DNA of 24,267 nucleotides from Cetobacterium sp. UBA6069. GTDB lineage: Bacteria; Fusobacteriota; Fusobacteriia; Fusobacteriales; Fusobacteriaceae. The stretch covers positions 1 to 24,267 of the forward strand of contig DIXX01000007.1 of the NCBI GenBank assembly GCA_002428805.1. The letters are read 5' to 3'. Under the pieces are notes generated by a model that was not told the DNA's origin, did no database searches, and saw only the letters and a list, made by a program, of their open reading frames with translations. Made by a program: the position numbers and the translations under genes. Positions 15,749-24,218 of this stretch are shown one piece after another; within the stretch, counting starts at the first letter, position 1; the number at the start of each line of letters is the position of its first letter.

Positions 15749-17110
15749 CTATTTTTTAACTAATCTTCCCACTACTTCTATATGACTTGTTTGAGGGAAC
15801 ATATCAACAGGCTTAACTCTAACTAAGCTATATCCCTCTCTCTCTAAAATCTCTGTATCTCTTGCAAAAGTTGAAGGATTACATGATATATAAACAATCT
15901 CTTTTATTCCAACTTTAGCTATATTTAGAAGACTTTCTTCATCGATTCCTTTTCTAGGTGGATCTAATATAATTGAATCTACAGCTTCAGCTTTTATCAA
16001 TTTTCCTAACTCTTTATTTACATCCCCACATATAAATTCAACATTTTCTATTTTATTTTCTTTTGCAGTTTTAATTCCATCTTTTACTGCTGATTCAATA
16101 ATCTCAATAGAATAAACCTGCTTAGCTTTTTTAGATAGAATCATTCCTATTGTTCCTGTTCCTGCATAAGCATCAACAACTCTTTTATTTTCAATATTTT
16201 CAAACATACTGATTGCTAGCTCATACAATCTTCTTGTTTGCTCTAAGTTTATTTGGAAGAATGATGTTGGAGATATATTGAAATGAATTCCAGATATATC
16301 CTCTTTTATTGTTTTTTCACCAAATATTAAAATATTTTTATGCCCTAAAGCCACATTAGTTTTTCTATCATTTAAAGATACATAAACTGATGCTATTTCT
16401 GATACTTTATCCATTAACTCTTTTAGAATAGACTTGATACTATCTGTTACTTTACTATCATTTACAACTAAAACTACCATTGCCTCATTGAAAGAGTTTG
16501 TTCTCACCATAATATGTCTTAATATTCCACTATGTTTTTTCTCATCATAAACAGTTACTTTTGATTTATTTAATATTGTTTTTAATTCTGTTATTATCTT
16601 ATTTCCTAAAACAGAATTTAACATATTATCTTCAACTTGAAAGACATCATGACTTTTTCTTTTGAAAAATCCTGTTATAATCTCTTTTCCATTTAAAGAA
16701 AATGGCTCTATAACTTTATTTCTGTAGTTTTTCTCAACAGGCGATTCTAATGTTTCTTCAATTAAAACATCGTTATTTTTCCCTATTCTTCTAACTACAT
16801 CTTGAACCATATCTTTTTTATACTTTACTTGAGCTGGGTAATCTAACATTCCAAAATCACACCCTTGGAAATCTTCAAATGTTATACAGCTTAAATCCTT
16901 TATTCTTTCAGCTCCAGGAATCAAAATCTCTTTTATTAAAGCTCTTCCATAACTTTTCTTTAAAGAGATTATCTCTGCCTTTACAATATCACCAGGTACA
17001 GACATAGGAACAAACATTGCAAACTCTCCGTTATAATATCCTAATCCCTCTCCACCGTAAACAATTTTTTCTATTTTTACTTCTACTATTTGACCTTTTT
17101 CTAACTTCAT
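15749..17110 (-). CDS. rlmD: 23S rRNA (uracil-C5)-methyltransferase, RlmD/RumA family
   Basis: 453 residues from ATG 17110, chosen because AGGAG lies 7 bases ahead; an in-frame GTG at 17116 is too close to that site. A TRAM domain (about 1-62) precedes the RNA-binding middle domain, and the C-terminal methyltransferase has VVDAYAGTGTIG, the DPPRKG motif (about 383-388) and the catalytic cysteine in SCNPSTFARD (about C410). The family uses SAM to make m5U in 23S rRNA. Oddly, only two of the four iron-sulfur cysteines remain: C75 and C84 are present, but the second position is Phe and the fourth is Asn (about N162), so a 4Fe-4S cluster is unlikely. The target (m5U1939 or m5U747) cannot be told from sequence. 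Confidence 0.88.
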   Translation of the reverse strand: MKLEKGQIVEVKIEKIVYGGEGLGYYNGEFAMFVPMSVPGDIVKAEIISLKKSYGRALIKEILIPGAERIKDLSCITFEDFQGCDFGMLDYPAQVKYKKDMVQDVVRRIGKNNDVLIEETLESPVEKNYRNKVIEPFSLNGKEIITGFFKRKSHDVFQVEDNMLNSVLGNKIITELKTILNKSKVTVYDEKKHSGILRHIMVRTNSFNEAMVVLVVNDSKVTDSIKSILKELMDKVSEIASVYVSLNDRKTNVALGHKNILIFGEKTIKEDISGIHFNISPTSFFQINLEQTRRLYELAISMFENIENKRVVDAYAGTGTIGMILSKKAKQVYSIEIIESAVKDGIKTAKENKIENVEFICGDVNKELGKLIKAEAVDSIILDPPRKGIDEESLLNIAKVGIKEIVYISCNPSTFARDTEILEREGYSLVRVKPVDMFPQTSHIEVVGRLVKK

Positions 17111-17128
17111 ACACACTCTCCTATTTTT

Positions 17129-17401
17129 TTAAAAAGAGCCATCTTCTATTTTAAAGAAATTTATTTTTTCAGATATAACCATATTTTTTTTCTTATTCAT
17201 CTCTTGCTCTATTTTTCTTAAGTCCATAAGTAAATCATACTCATATATTCTTTTGCTACGCTCTTTTTCAAGCTCTTTTAATTCTCTTTGGAGCTTTAAA
17301 TTGCTTTTTTCTAAATATGAGATTGTTCTTATAAGATACCCATAAAATGACCAGACTAAAATTATACCAACTGTTGTCAATAAAACTTTTTTTCTCTTCA
17401 T
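17129..17401 (-). CDS. FtsL-like small membrane coiled-coil protein
   Basis: 90 residues: a basic N-terminus (MKRKK), a single membrane helix (about 6-26), then a charged helix likely to form a coiled coil (about 30-75, SNLKLQRELKELEKERSK). This is the shape of FtsL or DivIC divisome proteins. Its position directly after rsmH is where ftsL sits in most division/cell-wall clusters, which is the main support; the sequence itself is too variable for a sure call. ATG 17401 follows AAGGAGAAACCTG, and the gene lies 20 bases after rsmH. No penicillin-binding protein gene follows it here. Confidence 0.72.
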   Translation of the reverse strand: MKRKKVLLTTVGIILVWSFYGYLIRTISYLEKSNLKLQRELKELEKERSKRIYEYDLLMDLRKIEQEMNKKKNMVISEKINFFKIEDGSF

Positions 17402-17421
17402 CAGGTTTCTCCTTTAAAATT

Positions 17422-18360
17422 TTATAATTTTTCTATAACTCTTAACTTTGCTGAATGAGCTCTATTGTTAAACTGTAACTCATCTTTTCCAGAAGTTATA
17501 GGTTTTCTATTTACTAACTTTCCTTTTGGTTTTTCATTACAAACACAAATTGGTAACTCAATCGGACATTTACATCCAGTGCAAAGATCTCTAAACATAT
17601 TTTTAACTATTCTGTCCTCTAATGAATGGAAAGTTATTATCCCTAAACGTCCACCTTTTTCTAAACTATCAAATGATTTTGTTATAGCATTTTTTAATAC
17701 TTCTAACTCTCTATTTACTTCTATTCTAATAGCTTGGAATACTTTTTTAGCTGGATGCTTTTCACTTCTTGGAGGGTAAGCTTTTCTTATTATATCAACT
17801 AGCTCTCCTGTTGTTTCAATTGGCTTTTCCTGTCTTCTCTCACAAATAAGTCTAGCAACTTTTCTAGAGAATCTATCCTCACCATATTCAAAGAATATTC
17901 TTGTAAGTTCTGATTCTTCATATTCATTTACAACTTCATAAGCTGATAATGCGTCACTTCTGTTCATTCTCATATCTAATCTTGTATCGTATCTATAAGA
18001 GAATCCTCTTTCAGGGTCATCTAATTGTGTTGATGAAACACCTATATCCATAAGTATTCCTGTTACTTTATCAGCTCCAGCCATATAAAGTACTTTTTCT
18101 ATATTTTCAAAGTTACTTTTGAATACAGACCATTTCTTTCCGTACTTCTCAAGTCTTTTTTTAGCAAACTCTATTGCTTGATCATCTTGATCTATAGAGA
18201 TAAGTCTTCCATTTTCTCCAATCTCTTTTAATATACCTTCAGAGTGTCCTCCTCCTCCTAAAGTACAATCTACATATATTCCATCTTTTTTTGTTATTAA
18301 TGTTTCTAGTGTTTCATAATATAATACCGGTATGTGGTATTCGCTTTCAATTTCGTGCAT
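17422..18360 (-). CDS. rsmH: 16S rRNA (cytosine(1402)-N4)-methyltransferase
   Basis: 312 residues, normal for RsmH/MraW. Motifs include HIPVLYYETL at the start, VDCTLGGGGHSEGIL (SAM loop), GILMDIGVSSTQLDDPERGFS, RLDMRM, HPAKKVFQAIRIEVNREL and ITFHSLEDRIVK. It methylates C1402 in the 16S P-site. Several cysteines near residues 265-283 (CTGCKC, CVC) form a likely metal knuckle seen in many family members. ATG 18360 follows GTAGGAGGAACAAA. It is first after the yggT terminator, which leaves no room for a separate promoter in the gap. Confidence 0.96.
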   Translation of the reverse strand: MHEIESEYHIPVLYYETLETLITKKDGIYVDCTLGGGGHSEGILKEIGENGRLISIDQDDQAIEFAKKRLEKYGKKWSVFKSNFENIEKVLYMAGADKVTGILMDIGVSSTQLDDPERGFSYRYDTRLDMRMNRSDALSAYEVVNEYEESELTRIFFEYGEDRFSRKVARLICERRQEKPIETTGELVDIIRKAYPPRSEKHPAKKVFQAIRIEVNRELEVLKNAITKSFDSLEKGGRLGIITFHSLEDRIVKNMFRDLCTGCKCPIELPICVCNEKPKGKLVNRKPITSGKDELQFNNRAHSAKLRVIEKL

Positions 18361-18379
18361 TTTGTTCCTCCTACAAAAA

Positions 18380-18404
18380 ATAGAGAAGCCAACGGCTTCT
18401 CTAT
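18380..18404 (-). terminator. Intrinsic terminator after the yggT gene
   Basis: An 11-base stem (ATAGAGAAGCC and GGCTTCTCTAT) with a 3-base loop is followed on the minus strand by TTTTT. It starts 4 bases after the yggT stop and ends just ahead of the rsmH ribosome site. Confidence 0.85.
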
Positions 18405-18408
18405 TCTA

Positions 18409-18663
18409 TTATAATAAATAAAAAATAATATATCTTAGAATCTTCAAAGCAAAGTAAGCCAATAATGGTGATAAATCTACTCTAACATTTCCCATTGGTA
18501 TTAAAGTTCTAAAAGGTTTTAAAATTGGCTCAGTTAAAGCATATACAAGATTTGTAAAATCATTTCTTGAATATGGTGATAGCCAAGAGATTACTATTCT
18601 TATTAATATAAGTATATTTATAATTTCAAAAGCTAAATTTATTAATCTATAAATTAAACCCAT
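18409..18663 (-). CDS. YggT family membrane protein
   Basis: 84 residues with two hydrophobic spans (about 4-26 and 62-84) around a short loop with the family pattern VISWLSPYSRNDF, LTEPILKPFRTLIP and DLSPLLAYFAL. YggT proteins are widespread and often sit near cell-division genes (as YlmG in Firmicutes and cyanobacteria); their biochemical role is poorly defined. The gene is 9 bases after pgsA and closes the rimO-pgsA-yggT operon. Confidence 0.9.
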   Translation of the reverse strand: MGLIYRLINLAFEIINILILIRIVISWLSPYSRNDFTNLVYALTEPILKPFRTLIPMGNVRVDLSPLLAYFALKILRYIIFYLL

Positions 18664-18672
18664 ATTTTCTCC

Positions 18673-19242
18673 CTATTCCTCTCCTAAAAAGTAGTGTTTT
18701 GCCTTTACTGAGTATTCCCATCCAGACCAAATCGTTAAAATAACTGGAACTAAAGTTGCATAAAAATATACAACTTTATACAAAGCCTGTTTTTCAGGAG
18801 TATTTCCTAAACCAAAGAATAACATTACTATAATAACAATCATTTGAGTCGTTGTTTTATATTTTCCTAAAATTCCAGCGGGAATAACCTCTCCTTTTGC
18901 TGCAGCTATAGTTCTTATTCCACTTATCAAAAACTCTCTAGCTATTACAACAATAGACATCCAAGATGGAATATAGTCCAACTTCACAAAAATAACTAAT
19001 GCTGAAATAACGAGTATCTTATCTGCCAAAGGATCCATTATCTTTCCTAAATCAGTTATTAAATTATATTTTCTAGCTATATATCCATCTAACCAATCTG
19101 TTAAGGCTGCAAATATAAAGATTCCAAATGCTATCAATCTATATAATTCACTCTGTGTTACATTGGCTGATTCTTGTAAAAAATATATAAAAGGTATTGC
19201 TAATATTAATCTAATTGCTGTAAGTTTGTTTGGCAAATTCAA
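18673..19242 (-). CDS. pgsA: CDP-diacylglycerol-glycerol-3-phosphate 3-phosphatidyltransferase
   Basis: 189 residues of an integral membrane enzyme making phosphatidylglycerol phosphate from CDP-diacylglycerol and glycerol-3-phosphate. The CDP-alcohol phosphotransferase motif is complete: DWLDGYIARKYN, then G, then D-x3-D in GKIMDPLADK (about residues 49-74). It starts with MNLPNKLTAIRL, common for PgsA. It uses the glycerol-3-phosphate that GpsA makes. It is 24 bases after rimO and 9 before yggT. Confidence 0.95.
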   Translation of the reverse strand: MNLPNKLTAIRLILAIPFIYFLQESANVTQSELYRLIAFGIFIFAALTDWLDGYIARKYNLITDLGKIMDPLADKILVISALVIFVKLDYIPSWMSIVVIAREFLISGIRTIAAAKGEVIPAGILGKYKTTTQMIVIIVMLFFGLGNTPEKQALYKVVYFYATLVPVILTIWSGWEYSVKAKHYFLGEE

Positions 19243-19266
19243 GAATAACCCCTCCTTGTTTTAAGA

Positions 19267-20607
19267 CTATTTAACTTCGTTTTCTACAATTGCCCCTATA
19301 TAGTCATATTCAAAATTTTGTTCTATTTTTACTTTTACGATTTCTCCCTGCTTAGCAGTTCCATCGTTTGTTAAAACTTTTCCATCTATATCTAAAGCTT
19401 GTCCTCTTGTTCTTCCCTCTAACATGAATTCGCTCTCTGAAGATACGCCATCAATCATAACTTCAACAACTTTTCCTATCATTGATCTGTTTTTAATTTC
19501 AGCTATTTCAGCTTGTAAGTTTGTTAACTCAGCCCATCTTCTTTCTTTAATCTCTTCTGGTACTTGATCTGCTAAATCATGAGCAACAGTTCCCTCTTCT
19601 CTAGAGTACTTGAATACTCCAACATAATCAAATTGGAACTCTCTTACAAAATCTTTTAACTCTTCAAAGTTTTCCTCTGTTTCTCCAGGGAATCCAACAA
19701 TTACAGTTGTTCTAATTGTTGCCTCAGGAATCTCTGTTCTTATTTTATTTAAAATTGCTTTTATATGATCTCCTGATTTTGCTCTAGCCATATTTTGTAA
19801 TATGTTTCCAGATATATGTTGGATTGGAATATCAAAGTATTTACATACTTTTGGTTCGTTCTTTACAACTTCTACTAACTCATCAGTTAAAGAGTTCGGG
19901 AACATGTAATACGATCTTATCCATTCAATTCCATCAACTTTTGCTAACTCTTTTATTAAGTCAGGAAGAGCTTTTTTCTTGTATAAATCAATTCCGTATT
20001 CTGTTGTTTCTTGAGCTAATAAGTTTATCTCTCTTACACCATTTGCTGCTAAAGCTTTAGCTTCTTCTACGATGTCTTCAATCGTTCTACTTCTTAAGTT
20101 TCCTCTCAGTTGTGGAATTATACAGTAAGTACATCTTCTATTGCATCCCTCAGCTATTTTTAAATAAGCTGTATGTGGATTTGTAGTTAATATTCTTTCA
20201 GTTCCAGCATTTGCTAAGAAATCAAAAGTTTCACATCTGATTATTTTTTCATCTGCTAATATCGTATCTACAATCTCTTCAATTTTGTGTATTTCACCAG
20301 TTCCTACAACTGCATCTATTTCAGGAATCTCAGCTATTAACTCATCTGCATATCTTTGAGCTAGACATCCTGCAACAATTATTTTTTTTACATTTCCTGT
20401 AGCTTTTTTCTCAGCAACTTCTAATATAGCTTGAATTGATTCCTCTTTAGCATCTCCTATAAATCCACAAGTATTTACAAGAACAACATCTGCTAACTCT
20501 AAATCATTTGTCATCTCAAATCCTTTTCTAGCTACCATAAGCCCAATTAAGTGCTCACTGTCAACTAAGTTTTTACTACAACCTAAACTTATTAAACCTA
20601 ATTTCAT
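19267..20607 (-). CDS. rimO: Ribosomal protein S12 methylthiotransferase RimO
   Basis: 446 residues. The N-terminal MTTase domain opens MKLGLISLGCSKNLVDSE with cluster cysteines C10, C47 and C81. The radical-SAM domain has the CxxxCxxC motif CNRRCTYC (C155, C159, C162), and a C-terminal TRAM domain covers about 380-446. SLGCSKNLVDSE and PQLRGNLRSR point to RimO rather than MiaB. It adds a methylthio group to an aspartate of ribosomal protein S12. ATG 20607 follows AAGGATGGTAAAAT. No convincing promoter lies in the gap behind the pnp terminator. Confidence 0.95.
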   Translation of the reverse strand: MKLGLISLGCSKNLVDSEHLIGLMVARKGFEMTNDLELADVVLVNTCGFIGDAKEESIQAILEVAEKKATGNVKKIIVAGCLAQRYADELIAEIPEIDAVVGTGEIHKIEEIVDTILADEKIIRCETFDFLANAGTERILTTNPHTAYLKIAEGCNRRCTYCIIPQLRGNLRSRTIEDIVEEAKALAANGVREINLLAQETTEYGIDLYKKKALPDLIKELAKVDGIEWIRSYYMFPNSLTDELVEVVKNEPKVCKYFDIPIQHISGNILQNMARAKSGDHIKAILNKIRTEIPEATIRTTVIVGFPGETEENFEELKDFVREFQFDYVGVFKYSREEGTVAHDLADQVPEEIKERRWAELTNLQAEIAEIKNRSMIGKVVEVMIDGVSSESEFMLEGRTRGQALDIDGKVLTNDGTAKQGEIVKVKIEQNFEYDYIGAIVENEVK

Positions 20608-20652
20608 ATTTTACCATCCTTCAATTTACATTAAACTATACTCTACGGAAAA

Positions 20653-20683
20653 ATAACACAGAGGTTGAAGTCCTCTGTGTTAT
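20653..20683 (-). terminator. Intrinsic terminator after pnp
   Basis: A 12-base perfect stem (ATAACACAGAGG and CCTCTGTGTTAT) with a 7-base loop is followed by TTTTCC on the minus strand. It begins 17 bases after the pnp stop. Confidence 0.88.
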
Positions 20684-20700
20684 CCCCCTTAATTTAAAAA

Positions 20701-22812
20701 TTATTCAGCTGCCATTTCCTGTAATAACTTCTTTCTACTTAAACTTACTTTTCCATTTTCAGTAGAAATTACTTTTACTTCGAATGTGTCTCCAACTTTT
20801 AATACATCTTCAACATTAGCTACTCTTTCTAATGAGATTTCTGATACATGAAGTAATCCCTCTTTTCCAGGTAATATCTCCATAAATGCTCCGAATTTAG
20901 CTATGTTTACAACTTTACCAGTGTAAACCTCTCCAACTTCAACATCTTTTACATATCCATTTACTAATGTGATTGTTCTTTCTAAAACATCTAATCCTTG
21001 ACAGAATATTGCTACTCTTCCATCATCTTCTATATCGATAGTCGCTCCAGTAGCTTCTATGATTCCTTTAATATTTTTTCCTCCAGGACCGATTAATACA
21101 GCTATCTTATCCTTTGGAATTACCATTTGGTGAATTCTTGGAACTGTTGGTGCTAACTCGTTTGTATTTTGAATAGTTGAATTCATTAAATCTAAGATTT
21201 GTAATCTTGCATCTAACGCTTGCTTTAAAGCAATTCTCATGATATCTTCAGAGATTCCAGCTATTTTCATATCCATTTGTAAAGCAGTTATTCCAGTTTT
21301 TGTTCCAGCAACTTTAAAGTCCATATCTCCTAAGTGATCCTCTAGACCCATTATATCTGTTAATACAACGTAGTCGTCACCTTTTTTGATAAGACCCATA
21401 GCTATTCCTGCTACGTGCTCTCTAATAGGTACTCCTGCATGCATTAATGCTAATGATCCACCACAGATAGAAGCTTGAGATGAAGATCCGTTTGACTCAG
21501 TAATTTCAGAAACTAATCTTACTGTGTACGGGAAATCTTCAATTGAAGGTAATACATAGCTTAAAGCTCTTTCTGCTAATGATCCATGTCCTAACTCTCT
21601 TCTTCCTGGTCCCATCATTCTTCCAGTTTCTCCAACTGAATATGGAGGGAAGTTGTAGTGTAGGTAGAACTTTTTGTAGTATTCTTCATCTAATCCATCT
21701 ACTAACTGCTCATCCTCTTTAGTTCCTAAAGTTGCAATAACTAAAGCTTGAGTTTCTCCTCTTGTGAATAAAGCTGATCCGTGAACAATTGGTAATACAT
21801 TAACTTCTGCAGCTAAATCTCTTATCTCAGTAGTTGCTCTTCCATCAACTCTATGTTTGTTGTAAAGAATAGCATCTCTTACTTGCTCTTTCATTAAGTC
21901 GTGGTAATATTTTGCAAATTCTGCAACTACATCAGCAGGAACTTCTTCTTCTCCGAAGTTTTCTGCTACGAACTCTTCAAATAGAACCTCTTCTAATCCA
22001 TCCACAGCATCTTCTCTTGCTTTCTTTCCAGTTGTTAAAACTGCCTCTTTTAATTTTGTAGCTCCATTTGTATCTATGAAGTTTTTAACTAATGGCATTA
22101 CTTCTGGTGCTGCGAACTCTATCTTTTCTTTTCCTACAAGAGCTGCGAACTCTGATTGGAATTGACATAATTTTTTAATATTATCATGAGCAAACATTAT
22201 AGCTTTTAACATTGTTTCCTCATCTACTTCTTTAGCTCCAGCCTCAACCATGTTTATAGCATCCATACTTCCAGCTACAGTTAAGTCTAAATCACTAACT
22301 TTTAATTGCTCTGGCGTTGGGTTTAATATGAACTCTCCATCAATCATTCCTACAACTACTCCAGCTACTGGTCCTAAGAAAGGAATATCAGATACTGTTA
22401 AAGCTACTGATGATCCTACAATTCCCATAAAATCTGGTGTTGAAACTCCATCATATGAAAGAGTTGTATTTACAACGTGTACATCATATTTGAACCCTTC
22501 TGGGAACATTGGTCTTATTGGTCTATCTATTAATCTTGCTATTAGCGTTGCATTTGTTGAAGGTCTTGCTTCTCTTTTATTGAATCCTCCAGGGAATTTT
22601 CCTGCAGCATAATACTTTTCTACATAATCAACTGTTAATGGGAAAAAGTCTATTCCTTCTCTAGCACTTTTACTTCTATTAACTGTACTTAATAAAATTG
22701 TGTCTCCATACTGAAGCATAACAGCACCATTTGATTGTCTTGCTACTTTTCCAGTTTTTAACGTTAATTGTCTTCCACCTATTTCTAAGCTTAAGCTTAC
22801 TTCATTAAACAT
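20701..22812 (-). CDS. pnp: Polyribonucleotide nucleotidyltransferase (PNPase)
   Basis: 703 residues, standard for PNPase: two RNase PH-like domains separated by a helical domain (about 215-310), then KH (about 555-615; [20 protein letters not shown]) and S1 (about 622-695; [20 protein letters not shown]). The conserved [18 protein letters not shown] is near residue 70 and [19 protein letters not shown] near 430-450. It degrades RNA from the 3' end using phosphate. ATG 22812 follows AAAGGAGGAACTTA. It is a single-gene unit with its own promoter and terminator and a large leader hairpin that suggests autoregulation. Confidence 0.97.
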   Translation of the reverse strand: MFNEVSLSLEIGGRQLTLKTGKVARQSNGAVMLQYGDTILLSTVNRSKSAREGIDFFPLTVDYVEKYYAAGKFPGGFNKREARPSTNATLIARLIDRPIRPMFPEGFKYDVHVVNTTLSYDGVSTPDFMGIVGSSVALTVSDIPFLGPVAGVVVGMIDGEFILNPTPEQLKVSDLDLTVAGSMDAINMVEAGAKEVDEETMLKAIMFAHDNIKKLCQFQSEFAALVGKEKIEFAAPEVMPLVKNFIDTNGATKLKEAVLTTGKKAREDAVDGLEEVLFEEFVAENFGEEEVPADVVAEFAKYYHDLMKEQVRDAILYNKHRVDGRATTEIRDLAAEVNVLPIVHGSALFTRGETQALVIATLGTKEDEQLVDGLDEEYYKKFYLHYNFPPYSVGETGRMMGPGRRELGHGSLAERALSYVLPSIEDFPYTVRLVSEITESNGSSSQASICGGSLALMHAGVPIREHVAGIAMGLIKKGDDYVVLTDIMGLEDHLGDMDFKVAGTKTGITALQMDMKIAGISEDIMRIALKQALDARLQILDLMNSTIQNTNELAPTVPRIHQMVIPKDKIAVLIGPGGKNIKGIIEATGATIDIEDDGRVAIFCQGLDVLERTITLVNGYVKDVEVGEVYTGKVVNIAKFGAFMEILPGKEGLLHVSEISLERVANVEDVLKVGDTFEVKVISTENGKVSLSRKKLLQEMAAE

Positions 22813-22834
22813 TAAGTTCCTCCTTTTAAATTGG

Positions 22835-22921
22835 TAGAGGATAAATATAGCAAATAATAAGGAACTAAAACTAAAAAATTTAGCTTTAATCTCTTACTAC
22901 TTACCTTATATTTATCCTCTA
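22835..22921 (-). promoter_or_regulatory. Long leader hairpin of pnp mRNA
   Basis: On the minus strand a perfect 15-base arm (22907-22921, TAGAGGATAAATATA) pairs with 22835-22849. Inside a 4/2-base internal loop a second stem of 10 pairs follows: AAGTAGTAAG (22893-22902) with CTTATTATTT (22852-22861), including two G-U pairs. The apex is 31 bases. The 3' arm ends 10 bases before AAGGAGG and is not followed by a U-run, so this is not a terminator. It starts about 8 bases after the predicted RNA start. Confidence 0.75.
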
Positions 22922-22935
22922 TATTCTTACATTAA

Positions 22936-22964
22936 AGTATATCATTTTTACATTTAAAAAGCAA
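22936..22964 (-). promoter_or_regulatory. Promoter of pnp
   Basis: On the minus strand a -35-like TTGCTT (22959-22964) and -10 TATACT (22936-22941) are 17 bases apart, with an extended -10 TG one base upstream of the -10 box. RNA should start near 22929, giving a leader of about 117 bases. The -35 box lies in the 3' arm of the upstream terminator. Confidence 0.62.
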
Positions 22965-22993
22965 TTTCTTATTAATAAATAAGAGTTGCTTTT
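22956..22993 (-). terminator. Intrinsic terminator overlapping the ftsW/rodA stop
   Basis: On the minus strand AAAAGCAA pairs with TTGCTTTT, and inside them CTTATT pairs with AATAAG around a 4-base loop, with a small internal loop between. The stem starts in the stop codon TAA, and the 3' arm runs into TTTTT. Confidence 0.7.
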
Positions 22994-24218
22994 AAATATC
23001 AGACTCTATATTCATGCTATGGATTAAGCTTAGAGCTATTCCCATAGTTACCATAGCACTTCCTCCATAACTAAAAAATGGCATTGGTAATCCAAATACC
23101 GGAAACAGCCCAACTGCTACAAATATATTTATTATAACTTGAGTTATTATTTGAGCACCAATTCCCATTGCTAAATATTTACCAAAGTAATTTTTACTTT
23201 CTCTTCCTGTGATTATTATAAGATGATATAACGCAAAAAACAAGCTCATAACAACAACCATTCCAACAATACCAAACTCTTCTCCAAAAGTAGCCATTAT
23301 AAAATCTGTATGTATCTCTGGAAGGTAGCTATACTTTTGAACTCCGTTAGCGTATCCTTTTCCAAAAAAACCTCCACTTCCAAATGCATATACTGATTGT
23401 TTTACTTGATAACCATAATCATCTGAATAGTTTCCAAAAAATAATCCATCTATATAACTTTTTATTCTCATTATTTTATAAGATGCTCCTTCTTCTGAGG
23501 CAAACTTATAGACTGCAGCTAAGCCTGCTATTCCTAAAACAGTTCCCAAACTTCCAATCCTTAAAATCCACTTATCTTTTAACTTGCTCATAAAAATCAT
23601 AAATACCCAAATTGAAAAATAGTGTATAGCTGTTCCCATATCTTTTTGAGCTAAAATTAAAACTCCATAAACAAAAAGATATATTAAAGCATTTATTATT
23701 GTCACACTTTCACTTAAATCATTGTCCTCAGCTCGAGCTAAACAATTTGCCATATTTATTACAAATGCACACTTCAATATTTCAGCTGGCTGAATTGATA
23801 TAGGACCTAAATTTATCCATCCATATGCACCATTTATCTTTGGAATAAATGGCAATCCCATTTTTCCACCAATATACATACCTAATAAAATTATAATACT
23901 TATTAAAAAGATAATTCCGTTTATTTTTCTTTCACTAAAAAGTTTGTAAGTCAAATTGTATTTTTTTAATTTCCCTATATTGCCAACAACTAGATAAATT
24001 ATAAAAAATATTAAAATATAGAAGAAATGTTTTTTTATATTTTCGGGTTTCATATAAAATGCAGCACTAACCATGTTAATTGAACTTAAAACCATCAGTA
24101 TAAATGCTATCAAAAGTACTGAAAACCGTCTTTGTTTTAATTTGTTAAATTTTTGCTTTTTCTTTTGTTGTTTTTTTTCTAAATTTTCTTGAAAAAATTG
24201 CCCAGTAGTATTTCCCAT
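22992..24218 (-). CDS. SEDS family peptidoglycan glycosyltransferase (FtsW/RodA/SpoVE)
   Basis: 408 residues with a basic cytoplasmic start (KKQQKKKQKFNKLKQRR) and about ten membrane spans. SEDS hallmarks are QPAEILK (about 143-149), QKDMGTA (about 191-197), YQVKQSVYAFGSGGFFGKG, the LPEIHTDFI segment with the likely catalytic D305, GEEFG, and the C-terminal GLPMPFFSYGGSAM. The protein polymerises lipid II glycan strands together with a class B penicillin-binding protein. FtsW (division) and RodA (elongation) cannot be separated here without comparison. ATG 24218 is preceded by AAGGAGAGGATTCT. The upstream neighbour is outside the window. Confidence 0.9.
   Translation of the reverse strand: MGNTTGQFFQENLEKKQQKKKQKFNKLKQRRFSVLLIAFILMVLSSINMVSAAFYMKPENIKKHFFYILIFFIIYLVVGNIGKLKKYNLTYKLFSERKINGIIFLISIIILLGMYIGGKMGLPFIPKINGAYGWINLGPISIQPAEILKCAFVINMANCLARAEDNDLSESVTIINALIYLFVYGVLILAQKDMGTAIHYFSIWVFMIFMSKLKDKWILRIGSLGTVLGIAGLAAVYKFASEEGASYKIMRIKSYIDGLFFGNYSDDYGYQVKQSVYAFGSGGFFGKGYANGVQKYSYLPEIHTDFIMATFGEEFGIVGMVVVMSLFFALYHLIIITGRESKNYFGKYLAMGIGAQIITQVIINIFVAVGLFPVFGLPMPFFSYGGSAMVTMGIALSLIHSMNIESDI

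Noticed and set aside
17111..17116. GTG 17116 as the start of the RlmD-like gene
   Set aside because: The AGGAG site touches this GTG; its spacing fits ATG 17110.
20608..20650. TATAGT as a promoter for rimO
   Set aside because: No -35-like sequence lies 15-18 bases upstream, and there is no TG extension; evidence is too weak to list.
22250..22612. Plus-strand 120-codon frame opposite pnp
   Set aside because: It lies within a highly conserved part of PNPase and shows no family features.
22835..22921. pnp leader hairpin as a terminator or metabolite riboswitch
   Set aside because: There is no U-run after the 3' arm, and I recognise no riboswitch core in the loop; an RNase III-type stem fits better.
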